Shown piece by piece: positions 1 through 10,815 of a stretch of DNA of 64,000 bases (positions within the stretch are counted from its first letter, which is position 1; the number at the start of each line of letters is the position of its first letter). Origin of the DNA: Reutealis trisperma (lineage: Eukaryota; Streptophyta; Magnoliopsida; Malpighiales; Euphorbiaceae); contig CANTUT010001135.1 in assembly GCA_947687605.1 (NCBI GenBank), positions 102,001 to 166,000 of the forward strand, in the 5' to 3' direction. The position numbers were made by a program, and so were the translations under genes. The notes under the pieces were generated by a model, which made no database searches, had not been told where the DNA came from, and worked only from the letters and a program-made list of their open reading frames with translations.

Positions 1-974
1 CTCCCTATCCCATTTCTTTTTCTTCTTGATGTTGGGACATTCCATTTTTATATGACCTTGCTTGCCACACCATAGCAAGTAATATTATTCTTCTTTTCCT
101 TGCTTGAGTTGGAGATGTAATTAGATGATGATCTACTAAAGGGTCCCTTTTCTTTCTTTCTTCTCTTGATGATCTCCTTAACCCATTTTAAGAGCATAGA
201 AAGTTCTTCTTCATCATCATCATCATCTTTACTTTCCTCTGAATCACTTGAGCTCTCACATTCTTTTTTGCTTTTGAGGGAGGATTTGAGAGCTAAGGAT
301 TTCTTTTTCTCCTTCTCTTGATTCTCTCCTTTCTCTATCATTAGAGACATTTCTTCAGTAAGGAGTTTTCCAATAAGGACATTAGTAGAAATCTTACCAA
401 AATCCTTATTAGCTTCTTCTATGCTGGCAATTCTAGCTCTATAGTCTTTCTTTGGGAGAGTTTTGAGAATCTTATGGTTTATATCATTTAAGGTGTATAC
501 TTTGCCCAATTTCTTCATATTGGTGACAAGGGCTAGAAGCCTATTTGTCATGTCAGTGATGCTTTCATTGGGTTTCATCTTGAAGAGCTCATATTCAATT
601 GTGTACAACTGAATCTTTTTAACCTTGACTTGCTTAGTTCCTTCATGGTAGTTTTGTAAAGATTTCCAAATGTTAAACGCACTTGAACAATGTTGAACTC
701 TACCACATTCTTCTCTTGAGAGTGCACTAAAAAGAATTGCCATGGCTCTCTTATTTTTCCCATTAGGTTTTCTTTATGCATCCACCCATTCTTCTTTAGG
801 AACCAATTCTTTAACATCATCAACTATTCTTAATGGACTCTTCCATTCTTTGGTTATACAATCCCATACATTAATGAGATTACTATCAAGATATACCTCC
901 ATTCTATATTTCCAATACGCATAATCGGTACCATCAAATTGTGGTTTGAGGTGATGTATCCCTTCATTAGCCAT
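1..974 (-). pseudogene. Copia-type gag polyprotein remnant
   Basis: This is the N-terminal gag region of a Ty1/Copia retrotransposon, whose product would package element RNA in the cytoplasm. Reading begins at an ATG at 974 with a typical Copia gag start (FDGTDYAYWKYRMEVYL). The frame is broken by one in-frame stop at 774-776 and then resumes without a shift to about 70 (MAILFSALSREE onward, a UBN2-like gag body). An acidic and Ser-rich stretch (SSSDSEESKDDDDDEEE) precedes the zinc knuckle. The CX2CX4HX4C knuckle is recognisable at about 30-76, but one base is missing after its first cysteine, so the frame leaves the motif. The element runs off the left edge, so protease, integrase and RT are not in the window. 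The primer site and LTR lie just behind the start. Confidence 0.85.
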
Positions 975-1018
975 TTTGATCTTTTCTCACAGAATTAAAT
1001 TTGAAGAATGAGATCAAA

Positions 1019-1030
1019 GCTCTGATACCA
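1019..1030 (-). other. Primer binding site, initiator tRNA-Met type
   Basis: Read on the minus strand, the 12 bases are TGGTATCAGAGC, the standard plant Copia primer site complementary to the 3' end of initiator tRNA-Met. It lies between the gag ATG and the LTR edge at 1033, which fixes the element orientation as minus. Confidence 0.9.
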
Positions 1031-1497
1031 CTTGTTTGCCCTTATGCACCAAGAAGGGGGGTTGAATTGGTGGGAAATTAAAAATTAGATAGAAAGGAGA
1101 TAGGAAAAAAGAATGAACACAATCAATTTTATAGTGGTTCGGGTATTAACCAACCCTACATCCACTCCCCAATCCCAATTGTGTATTCTACTACTAATTG
1201 ATACTTACAAGGAGTTTCAAGCTCACTCCTAAACTTACAATGTGTTTCAATGGCTCACACACAACCTTTACAAGTGTTTCCCTTAGGCTCACACTTAAAC
1301 CTATACAAGAGTTTTCTATTGACATACTCTCAACCCAATACTATGTGTTTTCAATGCTAACACTCAACCCTTTGAGCTATCAATGCTCTTATAACAACCA
1401 AATAATAACAATTAAAAGGTAAAGGCTTTGAGAATTAAAATTGCAAGAGTTTGGCTTAAATCAAAGTTGTTGGATTATTATGAGGGTCTTTAGAGGG

Positions 1498-1509
1498 GGT
1501 ATTTATAGC
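1498..1509 (-). promoter_or_regulatory. TATA box of the Copia LTR
   Basis: The minus strand reads AGCTATAAATACC here, a good plant TATA box. It lies about 470 bp before the LTR end and downstream of the palindrome cluster at 1590-1960, as expected for a U3 promoter. Inferred from sequence only. Confidence 0.6.
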
Positions 1510-1589
1510 TTCTTCCTTGCAAATTCATGTTACAAAGAGATACCAAAAGGGATCCTCACAACAGCTCTAAAATATTGCATTCAATAATC

Positions 1590-1960
1590 TGTCAGAGTTC
1601 GGTCGCAGTCGCCAAGCCTTTTTCGTGGTCACGACTCAATTGTCATGGTCGAGACCAATATTTCGTGGTCACAATCTTCATAATCCACAATGGCTAGATA
1701 ACATATGGCATCTTCTCATTGGTTCTTTAACTATCCATTGGAAGCTTGGATTTCTATATGAATTTCGCGGTTGCAACTACCAATTCACGGTCACTAATCA
1801 AAGATCACACCCTTAGTCGCGGTCACGACTAAGGTTGTGATTCGTTCTGTGTCTTGAAGCTAAAAATTGAACTATATTGCCTTCTGATCATCTTGGTCAG
1901 ATTATAATGGTCATGGTCATGATTTAGTGATCGCGATCACGATTAGGCTGTATTAGGTGC
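1590..1960. repeat. GC-rich palindromic motif cluster in the Copia LTR
   Basis: Degenerate copies of a core like CGTGGTCACGAC recur about ten times in otherwise AT-rich sequence, for example near 1624, 1661, 1774, 1814 and 1927. GTGATCGCGATCAC at 1927-1940 is a perfect 14-bp palindrome. The spacing is irregular, so this is not a simple tandem repeat. Confidence 0.7.
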
Positions 1961-2300
1961 GACTCAAAAGCCAACCAATGTCTTTGGGAGATTTCAAGCA
2001 TACTTGAAATTCAATCTATCAAATATGTTATAATCTGCAAAATAAACACTTAAAGTACACATTAGATAGCTTCAATTTGATTGACAAGATCAAAATAGAG
2101 ATTGACTAAGTTTTGAAATGACTTAAGTCAATAATGTGCAATAGATAATTATATTTACTTTCTCTTTATGCTTTAACTATTTGATAAGAGGTCCATTACT
2201 TAACCTTCTTTGATTAGGAGCCAATGAAGTGATTACTGATTTGTGAGAATGAGGACATCTTAAATTCTGATATATGTTAATTATGATTGATTTAATAATG

Positions 2301-2410
2301 AAACTGATTCTTTATTCATCTCTCTTTCTTTTTTTTTCTTATTTTTCTCTCTCTTTTCTCTTTTTTTCTTCTTCTTTTTCTCTCTCTTTTTCTTCTTTTT
2401 TTTTTTCTAA
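2301..2410. repeat. Polypyrimidine low-complexity tract
   Basis: A run of T-rich (TCT/TTC) sequence of about 110 bp. It matches, in reverse, the A-rich tract after gag of element A (about 7928-7975), so it is an ancestral low-complexity part of this family and not a gene. Confidence 0.8.
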
Positions 2411-2659
2411 GCTCATCTATGTCAGACTAGATAGGGAAGATAAGAAAATTAATATATAAATAATGAAAAGAAAATGTAGATGCATTATTATAAAGGAAAT
2501 TTTATTACAAGATAACAAAAAAGGGACCGATATGGTTGACAAAAATACAGGAAAAAGAAAAGAAGACAATAAACTCTAACTCAAATTTGGATTCAAATTT
2601 TGAGATTTGGACTCAAACTCATATTGAAACTTGAGATTTAACCTCAAATAGGTCAGATT

Positions 2660-3481
2660 AGCTAGGTTCAACTCTTCCATGTCATGCCACTCGAGCTAAG
2701 GTAAGGTAGGACTAAGTTGGATTTAGGTTCTTCATCATTGTTCAGATTGGTGATGGGGAATTAGGTTGAAATGATTATCTTTCAATGTATTATTCAACTT
2801 TGATGCAGTTGAAACCAAAACTTTGATGGTAGGTAAATGTTGGGTTAGTAAATGGGCTCCGTAGGTCCAAAGTACATTCTTCACAAGAATATCCAGTTAT
2901 TCTTGCTTGGTTGGCCTGTTTACCATTTAAGCAACTTTAGCCATCCACCTAGAAAGGAATATGGTAAAGGACTCATTTGGAAGTTGTTTAGCACTTTCTA
3001 AGTCTATTCTTGTGATATCCACTTCAATGTTGTAGTGATACTACTTGACAAACACTTTGCAAAAGTCATTCCAGGTCTATTTTTGGGTGTCATCCAAGTC
3101 ATAAACCATCTCAAGTTAGCACCAGTAAGGATTTATTGAAAGATTTGAGCAAGGAGCTTATTATTAAGACTAATTGAATGCGTTGCCCCTACATACATTT
3201 TCAAATGGATCTTAGGGCAAGTGGTACCATCAAATTTGTCCAAATTCAGCACCTTGAGCTTTGGTGGCAATGGGCATTAAGGAAGAGGCTTAATGAACTT
3301 GTATCAATCATGCCTTCCTTACTTTTTAAACTTTTTATTATTTCCTCCATGGCTTCCAATTTGGGCAAGAAGATCTCAAGTTTAAGGTTAGGTATGGTTT
3401 CCTTCCCTTAGAAAGGATCCATAGGGGATGAGGTTATTTGTAGTGGTTTAGTAGGTGTTGGATGGGAGAGTGTGTAAATTT
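2660..3481 (-). pseudogene. Gag remnant of element M
   Basis: The minus strand encodes a decayed Gypsy gag. Around 3170-3250 it reads LDKFDGTTCPKIHLKMYVGA, matching the same motif in element A gag (ERFDGTTCPKTHLKIYVGA). Stops and frame changes occur throughout, so no long ORF remains. The 2480-2710 segment after it is the reverse complement of 7640-7860 in element A. The N-terminal part of the same gag continues at 16586 beyond inserted element A. Confidence 0.75.
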
Positions 3482-3486
3482 TCAGG
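3482..3486. repeat. Target site duplication of element A (left copy)
   Basis: TCAGG lies directly before the TGTGAACCC start of the LTR and is repeated exactly at 16581-16585 after the CTCACA end of the far LTR. This is the five-base duplication expected of an LTR element insertion. Confidence 0.9.
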
Positions 3487-3734
3487 TGTGAACCCTTAAT
3501 TTTGCACCTTCCAGTATGTGTTTAAACCTTAAAAGCACGTAGGCTCAGTGAACAAACTTTCAGAAGCCAAGAACTCTCAAAATGGGAAAATTAAAATATT
3601 TCTTTTTGGAATTTGAACCCTTTCAAATCATTCAAAACTAAGTAATGAGTACAATGCAACTAGAATCATGTAAAACGGACAAGAAACGAGTAAGAACAGA
3701 CAAAAATAAGAAAAGCAAGGGAATTATTGTTGTT

Positions 3735-3840
3735 GCCGCATAGCTCTGCAGGATTGCTGCAGAGCACTCTGAGGCTCTGCAGCACTGCCGCAGAGGCATC
3801 TGTGGTGCCGTAAAGGTTTTTGCGGCAACCAAAGTGTGTT
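3735..3840. repeat. GC-rich palindromic block in U3 of LTR A
   Basis: Repeated short motifs such as CTCTGCAG, CTGCAGAG, CACTGCCGCAG and TGCCGC form overlapping inverted repeats. The block ends about 60 bp upstream of the TATA box. Similar blocks occupy the comparable position in LTRs at 57140-57260 and 19700-19830, with sequence that differs more than the rest of the LTR. Confidence 0.7.
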
Positions 3841-3900
3841 TCAATTTTTTCTGCAATTCCATATTGAATATGAACAGCTTCTATGCTTCAAACCTCCTCC

Positions 3901-3908
3901 TATATATA
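3901..3908 (+). promoter_or_regulatory. TATA box of LTR A
   Basis: TATATATA, followed by GGGGGCCTCCCC. It is positioned downstream of the palindromic block and upstream of the R-U5 part. The equivalent box is present in the related LTRs at 57085-57092 and 19648-19655. Confidence 0.65.
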
Positions 3909-4079
3909 GGGGGCCTCCCCACACTCCAAGACACCAACTTCTAGAGCTTGAAAAGCAATAAATTCAAGCAAACCACTTTGTATTTTCTCCTTGCTTTGCA
4001 AAGAGAGTTGGGGGGGTTTCTCCTTAATTCTTACCTTACCCGTTTAAGGCTTTTTGCCACATGCCTGTTCGAGGCAAGT

Positions 4080-4240
4080 CTCTCACCCAAGGCTCGTGTC
4101 CACTACCGCCAGTAGTCCAAAGGCTAGCTGTCGCCCACCGTCTGAGGCAAGCCGCCACCTACCATCCAAGGCTAGTCATTGCCTGCCATCCAAAGCTAGT
4201 AGCCTCCCATCGTCGAAAGCCAACCGCCGCTCGCCATCCG
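4080..4240 (+). repeat. Degenerate array of about 27 bp in LTR A
   Basis: A motif like CCATCCAAGGCTAGTCGCC recurs about six times with changes. Two short overlapping open frames here are products of the repeat (Ser/Pro/Ala-rich translations) and not genes. Confidence 0.6.
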
Positions 4241-4248
4241 AGGTAAGC
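4241..4248 (+). other. Splice-donor-like site in LTR A
   Basis: AG/GTAAGC, a near-consensus plant 5' splice site about 340 bp after the TATA box. The same position holds a donor-like GTAAGT in the M LTR (GT at 19403-19402, minus) and GTAATC in the R LTR (GT at 56733-56732, minus), each followed by a similar pyrimidine-rich stretch. A leader intron is an inference; the acceptor was not identified. Confidence 0.4.
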
Positions 4249-5078
4249 TTCTTTTCCTTTAAATTTCTTTTATCTAAATTTCCTTACTTGTTTTAGTTAC
4301 TTAATTGAATTGATTCATCTAGGTTACTAGCTAATCAACTTGGTAATCAATTAAATCAATTAATTAACACAACCCTCTTTTAATCAATCAATCAAAACAT
4401 GATAAAATGGCTAGGCTAAACTAACCCCTTCGCAAGAAGGGAGAACTGCATGGGTTCTAATTCCCATTCAAAGGGATACATAGGCATGCTTGGTTCAGAC
4501 ATCAAATCCAATTAAAATTAATCAACTATCCCCCTATCATCTTCTTCACTTACTTTTGTATTTGTTTCTTTGCTTTATTATTAGGATCAATTTGGGGAAT
4601 ATGTGACTTCCCTAGAACCCATGAGGGCTAGAGGAGGTATCCTCTATGTTTGGGATTTTATTTGTAATGTTAACTTTCTTTTGGACTATTACTTGTATTC
4701 ATTATTGGATATGTGGAATCAATGATCATGCATATTATAAATTGTTCATGTATTTTAGTTTGTTCATGAAATATATTTTAAGTCACTCTTATATTAATTG
4801 GTCAAACTTATTTTGTTAAAATAAACCAAAAACCTAGTCACCAAATCCTTTTTGGTTTCGAGGCTAGTGATCCTTTTTCTTTTGGGTTATAATTGGAGTC
4901 AAATGGGTTTTTTTCCTTATATTTTCCCAAATAAAAATAAATTAAGGTGGCGACTCCTAAAAATAATTTTCAAACCTATCAAAGATAAGCCTGAGGGCTT
5001 CCTCGTGAGTTCTTTCCCAAATGAGCATTTAAATTTCCCTTACTGGATCGGACTGGTGCTCAGGCGAGGCCTCACAAC

Positions 5079-5097
5079 TGGCGACTCCACTAAGGAC
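5079..5097 (+). other. Primer binding site of element A
   Basis: TGGCGACTCCACTAAGGAC starts two bases after the LTR end. It is compatible with the tRNA-Arg primer described for Ogre/Tat elements, to the best of my memory; the acceptor-stem part GGAGTCGCCA is the key match. Confidence 0.7.
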
Positions 5098-5706
5098 TAA
5101 CTTTCTTTTAATAAAAGGAAAAAATAAGTAGACTACTAATTGGTTTAAAAAGAGTTTGGCCTTTTAATATGATTGAGACTTTGCATGAAACACTTGTATA
5201 GGCTCTTTGCCATCCAACCTAATTCTAGGAAAACAATGGATAATGAGTAACATCAAGTGGGTAACTCTCATTGGGTCTATTCACCGATAGTGAAATCATC
5301 TACCCTGCAATGAATCCTTTGATCCTTTCAAAGGTGTAACGAGTATGCACATACTGTTAGACCCACGCAAGGCTCTTTGACTCACATGTGGTTAGGTATA
5401 TCACTGCTCTAGTGTGACAGGTATCCAAATTGAGCCACCCTTACCTTTTTATGTAATGAACTTAGATCCTGGCCTTAGGTTCTATTTACTATAATTAAAA
5501 TCGTGCATCTTTGCATTCTCATGAAATGTTTTCCTCATGCATATCATGCATTCATACTATATAACCAAACATGCATTCATCTTAAGTCTAGGTCAAACCT
5601 TGAATCGAAAAAGGGCTAAACATTCTTATCTCGATTCAAACACCTTCCCTATAAACACTCTCACTTATATCCCATTCACCTTTGCCCTACAAACCTTAAG
5701 CCATCA
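5098..5706 (+). other. Leader of element A, no gene
   Basis: About 600 bp of untranslated leader. It resembles, in reverse, the sequence at 17900-18418 next to the M primer site (for example the region about Ca/Cl-independent motifs TAACGAGTATGCACATAC and GTGACAGGTATC). No coding signal. Confidence 0.6.
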
Positions 5707-6143
5707 CCCTAAACCTTACCTCTTTACCTTAGCCTTTAACCTAAACACCAATACCCTAACCCTAAACCTTACCCTTTTACCTTAATCTTTAACCTAAACA
5801 CCAATATCCTAACCCTAAACCTTACCCCTTTACCTTAGCCTTTAACCTAAACACCAATACCCTAACCCTAAACCTTACCCCTTTATGTTAGCCTTTAACC
5901 TAAACACCAACACCCTAACCCTAAACCTTACCCCTTTACCTTAGCCTTTAACCTAAACACTAATACCCTAATCCTAAATTTTACCCCTTCACCTTAGTCT
6001 TTAACCTAAACACTAATACCCTAACCCTAAACCTTACCCCTTTACTTTAGCCTTTAACCTAAACACCAATACCCTAATCCTAAAACCTTACCCCGTTACC
6101 TTAGCCTTTAACCTAAATACCAATACCCTAACCCTAAACCTAC
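5707..6143. repeat. Telomere-like 53-bp tandem array
   Basis: Eight full copies of a 53-bp unit, with units starting at 5707, 5760, 5813, 5866, 5919, 5972, 6025, 6078 and a last start at 6132. Each unit contains CCCTAACCCTAAACC, close to the plant telomere repeat CCCTAAA, followed by TTACCCCTTTACCTTAGCC and TTTAACCTAAACACCAATA. Copies differ at only a few positions. It sits inside the leader of element A, so it is an element-internal array and not a chromosome end. Confidence 0.9.
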
Positions 6144-6672
6144 AACTTAATTTCCCTAGCCTTGACCTTAGACACCTCTAACCTTAAACATTGTTACCTT
6201 AACCTTACCCAAAATGTCTTCGCCCTAAATTGTAATCTAAAAAAATCTCTACCCTCCTCTTATCCATACCTTGCCAACCTTGCCATAAGACACCGTTGCC
6301 CAACATCCTTGGCCCATTACCTTCAAAACCAATCTATTACCCCTATATTGATAGATGCTTATAGTATACACCCCAAATCATCAAGACACTACCTTAAGCC
6401 TAACACCCATGACCCATCACCTTTCAAAACTAGTCTGTTACCCTTAAGCCCAATAACTTTTGCCCAACACACTACCTTAAACCCAATACCCTTAGTTCAA
6501 TCTACTACCCTAAGCCCAAGACATCAGCCCCATCATGCCTTAAACCCAAAAAATGGTTGGCCCATGACACAATAAGAAAGCCTTTTCTATTAGGATCTAC
6601 ATGCCTATACCTTTATCACCTCTTCTGTTCCATACCCGTCACTTACCTTGTTGCTTTGGTTTGAAGGTACTA
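6144..6672 (+). other. Leader of element A, degenerate repeat continuation
   Basis: CT-rich, A-rich sequence with loose recurrences of CCTTAAGCCCAA-like words. An open frame at 6162-6575 has low-complexity composition and no recognisable domain. I see no gene before the gag ATG. Confidence 0.5.
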
Positions 6673-7676
6673 ATGGCCTACCCACTTGATATGGCTTCCT
6701 TGACCATACTTGTGACTAGAGTCCTTAAGAAGTAAGATGAGCATTTCCAGGCTATCCTAGCTTCTCAACAAGCCTAATTTGAGGAACAAAGGCAATTCAT
6801 CATTGAGGAAGTTTGAGTTATGATTAACCAGGCCACCCTTAGCCATTCTAAACTAAACCTTATCTTGAACTCGATCAATCCTAGCCTAAAGTTGAGCCAA
6901 ACCAACCCATATCTAAACTAAGGTAAGGAAGTTTTCTCTTATCCAGACACTAGATTGCTCATGGAGGAACTTGAAGCCATGGAAAGAACCATCAAATCCC
7001 TAAAGCACCGTGATGATCTAATTGATGTGGACAGTTTAACCTATTTCCTGATGCCAAGCTCCCTCCTAAATTCAAAATGCCTAAACTGGAGAGATTTGAT
7101 GGAACCACTTGCCCTAAGACCCATCTGAAGATATATGTGGGGGCAATGAAACCTTTAGGAGTTAGCAATGAGCTCCTTACTCAATTGTTCCAATAATCAC
7201 TAACTGGTGTTACTAGGAGATGGTTCCTTTCACTAGACAAGAGCAAGAAAAGGACATGGGATGATATCCATTGTGCCTTTGTCAAAAAATATCATTATAA
7301 CAATGAAATAGATGTCACTAGGCGTGACTTGGAAACTACCAAGCAACTTCCAGAGGAGTCTTTCTCCATGTTCCTTGCGAGGTGGAGGGCTAAAGCTGCC
7401 CTAATGGTAAATAGACCAACTTAGCAAGAGCAAGTGGACATCCTTGTCAAGAATCTACTTCCAACCCACCGAGCTCACTTGTTAACCCAATTTCTACCCA
7501 CTTTCAAAGCTTTGATTGTAATTGTATCAAAGGTTGAAGATTGCATCCAAAGTGCAGCATTTCAACCTGAATTCCTTACCACCAACCTGAATAGTGATGA
7601 AGAACCCAAACTTAATTCAACTCTACTTTACCTCAGCCCCAAGTGGCATGACATGGAAAAGTTAAAGTTCAGCTAA
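6673..7676 (+). pseudogene. Gag of element A (Retrotrans_gag family), decayed
   Basis: Starts at the ATG at 6673 (MAYPLDMASLTILV) and can be followed through several stops and at least one frameshift to 7676. The central motif ERFDGTTCPKTHLKIYVGAMKP at about 7090-7155, followed by RRWFLSLDKSKKRTWDD and FSMFLARWRAKA, is the conserved core of plant Ty3/Gypsy gag. The last open part is 7434-7676. In-frame stops near 6733, 6775, 7195 and 7422 prevent a full product. No zinc knuckle or protease follows. The family role is to form the virus-like particle; this copy cannot encode it. Confidence 0.85.
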
Positions 7677-9022
7677 TCTGACCTATTTGAGATTGAATTC
7701 TAAATCCGAGTCTAAATCTCCAAGTTTGAGTTTGAGTCTGAGTCTAAATCTTAAAATTTGAGTCTAAATTCGAGTCTGTGTCTATCATTTTATTCTCCTT
7801 TTTATGTATTTTTCGTCAATCATGTCAGTCTCCTTTTGTTATCTTGTAATAAAATTTTCCATTGCAATAAAACATCCATATTTATTTATACACTTGTCTT
7901 TTCTTGTTTTAAACATGGATAGGCTTTGAAAAAAAAAAGAAAAAGAAAAAGAAAAGATAAAAAAAAAAAAAGAAATGAACAGTCAATTAAGTCCACCATA
8001 ACTAGCATATATTAAGGCGCTATCAACAATTACTTTACCAGCTCCTAACCAAAGTAGGTCAAGAAATAGACCTCTCATCAAATATTTAAACGATACATCT
8101 CAACAAGGGGCAACAAGTTCTTCAAATCCAAAATTCAAATGTTAAAGCCCCTCAAAATGAAGAAAAGCAACAAATCATGGTGGAATGTTTTCTTCCAAAC
8201 TTCATTAATCCAAGCTTGTTAGAGTTAAAAAAAAAAAAAGAAAAAAAAAAGAAAAGAGAGAGAGAAAGCTCATCCTAGTCATCTTCCTTTGTATCATTCA
8301 AAGTTTGTCAAATCATCTTCAATCAATCTATCTCATCTCATGTCTTCAAAGTCATCCTTCCCCACTAGCTTGCTCATTCTATAAAGTGATATTGTCTTCT
8401 ATGCCCTTATCTCACATTGGGGGCATGTCTTTCTAGGTCGTCATTATCTTTTGTTAATCCGTCTCATCGCTTAACTCAAAGAGCTTAGGCACAATCTCTC
8501 ACATTACTAGTCTGTCATGTTCCCATCTCTTATTAGGAGAAAAATTCCCAAGTTGTCTTTTCATTAGTCCTTCAGCCGCTCCTTAGGGCACTTCCTTTCA
8601 TCCAGTCTGTCGTCTACATTTAAAGTGTCACTCTAAATGTCTCTTCAATCTCAAAACAACAAGGTTAGCTTGGCTTGTTCTTTTCCATGAATCATGCTAT
8701 AGATAACAAAATTGTACAACTTCCCTGATCCTTTTTAGAATTTCCAACCTACCTTTGAACCATTCCCCAACTTCAAAATGTACCATTCCATCCTTTCAAG
8801 CTTAAGCCTCGTATGCTAAAGTCTCATCATCTTCTAAGGGCTAAGCCCATGAGCAAAACCGAAGATTCTAAGTCTTTTAAGACCTATTATCCTTAAAGGT
8901 AGCTTTTTCTAGCACAACCAGAACCAAGTCATATCTTCCAAAGCTTAAGAAGGGCTCAAACCACTCAAGTCATTCCATGTCCTATGGGCAAAATTTCATC
9001 ATCCTTGAAAAGACCAAGCCTC
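7677..9022 (+). other. Post-gag non-coding region of element A
   Basis: Begins with a run of degenerate GAGTCTAAATC words (7700-7780), then A-rich tracts at 7928-7975 and 8230-8270. The first part is homologous, in reverse, to 2166-2710 of element M. No pol domain could be read in any frame. Confidence 0.7.
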
Positions 9023-9027
9023 TTTGG
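9023..9027. repeat. Target site duplication of element L (left copy)
   Basis: TTTGG, repeated exactly at 14631-14635. It lies directly outside the TGATGTGA terminus. Confidence 0.92.
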
Positions 9028-10003
9028 TGATGTGAGCAAATTATTATACCCTACCCCTTAAGACTAAGTATAGAGTGAATAGGGTGTCGAACTCTAGGGA
9101 ATTTGGAGCAATTTTATATTAATCGGGTAATTACTAAGATGGATAGGCAAACAACAAACAAAAGATGTTGGTTTATTCTATCTAATCTAAAATACTAAAG
9201 TTTTATTATTACTTTAATTAATAAAAAATAGAATTACAATTCAGAATTAATTTTGAACTATAAATGTTTAACAACATATAAACACATGCAATGATTAGAG
9301 AATATGACCATCAATCCTTAAAAGTAACTCTCCTTGTCAATTAAGGGTATTTTCATTTATAGTCTACAAGCACTCTCATGACATTGTAGAGATAAACAAA
9401 AACCATTAAGTTCCATGCCAATTCTTTAACCCCTCACAGTGGATTTCTTGTCTCCAGGTACTTTCCTATCCTTTAAGTAATTTCAATTGCATTTCCACCA
9501 AAATGCCCCAACTCTCGTTGTGAACAAAATGATTAACAAGTTATATATGGTGATCAAGCATACATAACACAATGTAGCACTCAATTGAAACTAAATCATT
9601 CATGCATATTAAGAATGTAGTTCATAAAATTAATTCATCATTGCAATTCTAACAACCTATTAGAATAAGTACATGGTAAAATATGTCATAGAAATAATGC
9701 AAGCATTCATTATTGAATAATAAAATAAAAATAGAAGAAAGGAAGAAAGATTGATGAATGAAAACTCCTTTATTCTTCATGAAATGACTTGCACAATTCT
9801 TGAAGTGGAAGTGCCTTTTGGAACGACACTTGATCCAAGTACTTAATTCTAATAAGGTGTTTACAATGATGTTAAGTAAGTTTTTCCTATGTAATACAAA
9901 TGTATCTCCCTACTTTGTATTTTGATTTTCTAGATGTCTTTTACAGAAGAAACTTCAACTATTTAAAGGCTTTGAACAGTTAAAAGTCATAACATTTCAT
10001 AAA

Positions 10004-10410
10004 GAAATGCAACACTTTGTGAAAAGTCACCTAATAACTGCTTCAGAAACTTCAAGGGCATTTTGGTTAATTCAGATGGCAAAATTAGACTTCGAGGTCT
10101 TCATGAAAGTTGTAGGCCTTTTTATCAGCTTTTCATAGCCTCTATAATTGTTTCAATCCAAGTTGTGTAGAGGAAGTTATGACTGAAACATTGCAGACTA
10201 TTTGTGAAGAAATGCAACACTTTGTGAAAAGTCACCTAATAACTGCTTCAGAAACTTCAAGGGCATTTTGGACAATTCAGATGGAAAAATTAGACTTTGA
10301 GGTCTTCATGAAAGTTATAGGAATTTTTATCAGCTTTCCATATCCTCTTGAATCATTTCAATCTGAGTTTTGTAGAGGAAGTTATGACTGAAACATTGCA
10401 GACTGTTCGT
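10004..10410. repeat. 205-bp tandem duplication in L LTR
   Basis: GAAATGCAACACTTTGTG starts at 10004 and again at 10209; the whole 205-bp unit is duplicated with minor changes. The other LTR has the same duplication with starts at 13857 and 14062, so it predates insertion of this copy. A short open frame here (10179-10391) is not a gene. Confidence 0.9.
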
Positions 10411-10432
10411 GAAGAATCCTGTCTTTTGGTGT

Positions 10433-10503
10433 GTGCCGACTCGGCACCAACTCACCCTCCATTCAACAACTCGGCACAGCAAGCATTGGTGCTGAGTCAG
10501 CAC
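10433..10503. repeat. Palindrome pair in L LTR
   Basis: GTGCCGACTCGGCAC at 10433-10447 and GTGCTGAGTCAGCAC at 10489-10503 are both perfect 15-base palindromes around a central base. A third related word, CTCGGCACAG, lies between. The other LTR has both palindromes at 14285-14299 and 14341-14355. Confidence 0.88.
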
Positions 10504-10778
10504 ACTTGGTGACGACTTAGCACCAGTGAATTCCAAAATTTGATGTCTTTTTATATTTGACTCTTCTAGGAACCTCCAATACCTCCCATAACCTACTAAA
10601 ACTTATAAAATGCTCTCAAAACCATCAGGTTAAGGAGATATCTTGAGAAAATATTAGTAGAATAAATATTAAGGGAATAAAACACAAAATGCATTATAAT
10701 ATACTAAACATATACCTAAAAAGCAACTAAAATGCACTTTGAAATAACACTAAATCTATACCATTTGACATCACATCA

Positions 10779-10815
10779 AACTCCCCCACACTTAGACTTT
10801 GCGTGTCCTTAAGCA
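10779..10815 (-). other. Polypurine tract and adjoining conserved block of L
   Basis: On the minus strand AAGTGTGGGGGAG lies directly before the 3' LTR, the expected primer for plus-strand synthesis. It is preceded by a decayed form of the GCTTGAGGACAAGCA motif that is typical upstream of the polypurine tract in Athila/Tat-type elements. Confidence 0.8.

Larger units (their letters stand above)
1033..2165 (-). mobile_element. 5' LTR of the Copia element
   Basis: The LTR edge is next to the primer site: on the plus strand it begins TGTTTGCCC, so on the minus strand it ends GGGCAAACA. The other boundary is not certain. Sequence that resembles the post-gag region of the neighbouring Gypsy element M starts near 2166, so the LTR must end before that, probably around 2130-2165. 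It contains a TATA box (1500-1509 region) and a cluster of GC-rich palindromic motifs upstream of it. No partner LTR is in the window to confirm the length. Confidence 0.65.
3487..5076 (+). repeat. 5' LTR of element A
   Basis: Bounded by TGTGA and TCACA, a five-base inverted repeat. Contains a GC-rich palindromic block (3735-3840), a TATA box (3901-3908), a repeat array (4080-4240) ending in a splice-donor-like site, and a 3' part that matches 16101-16580 closely. The TCAGG direct repeat marks its left edge and the primer site its right edge. Confidence 0.9.
9028..10778 (-). repeat. 3' LTR of element L
   Basis: Bounded by TGATGTGAGC and CACATCA. Aligns colinearly with 12881-14630. Contains an internal 205-bp tandem duplication (10004 onward) and a palindrome cluster (10433-10503). 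No partial gene. Confidence 0.92.

Noticed and set aside
2274..2459. Phe/Ser-rich plus frame
   Set aside because: Translation of the polypyrimidine tract.
4054..4296. Ser/Pro-rich open frame as a gene
   Set aside because: It lies in an LTR repeat array, has no start context or domain, and an overlapping frame is also open because of the repeat.
5707..6143. Possible true telomere or subtelomere
   Set aside because: The unit is 53 bp with only short telomere-like words and lies between an LTR and gag of the same element.
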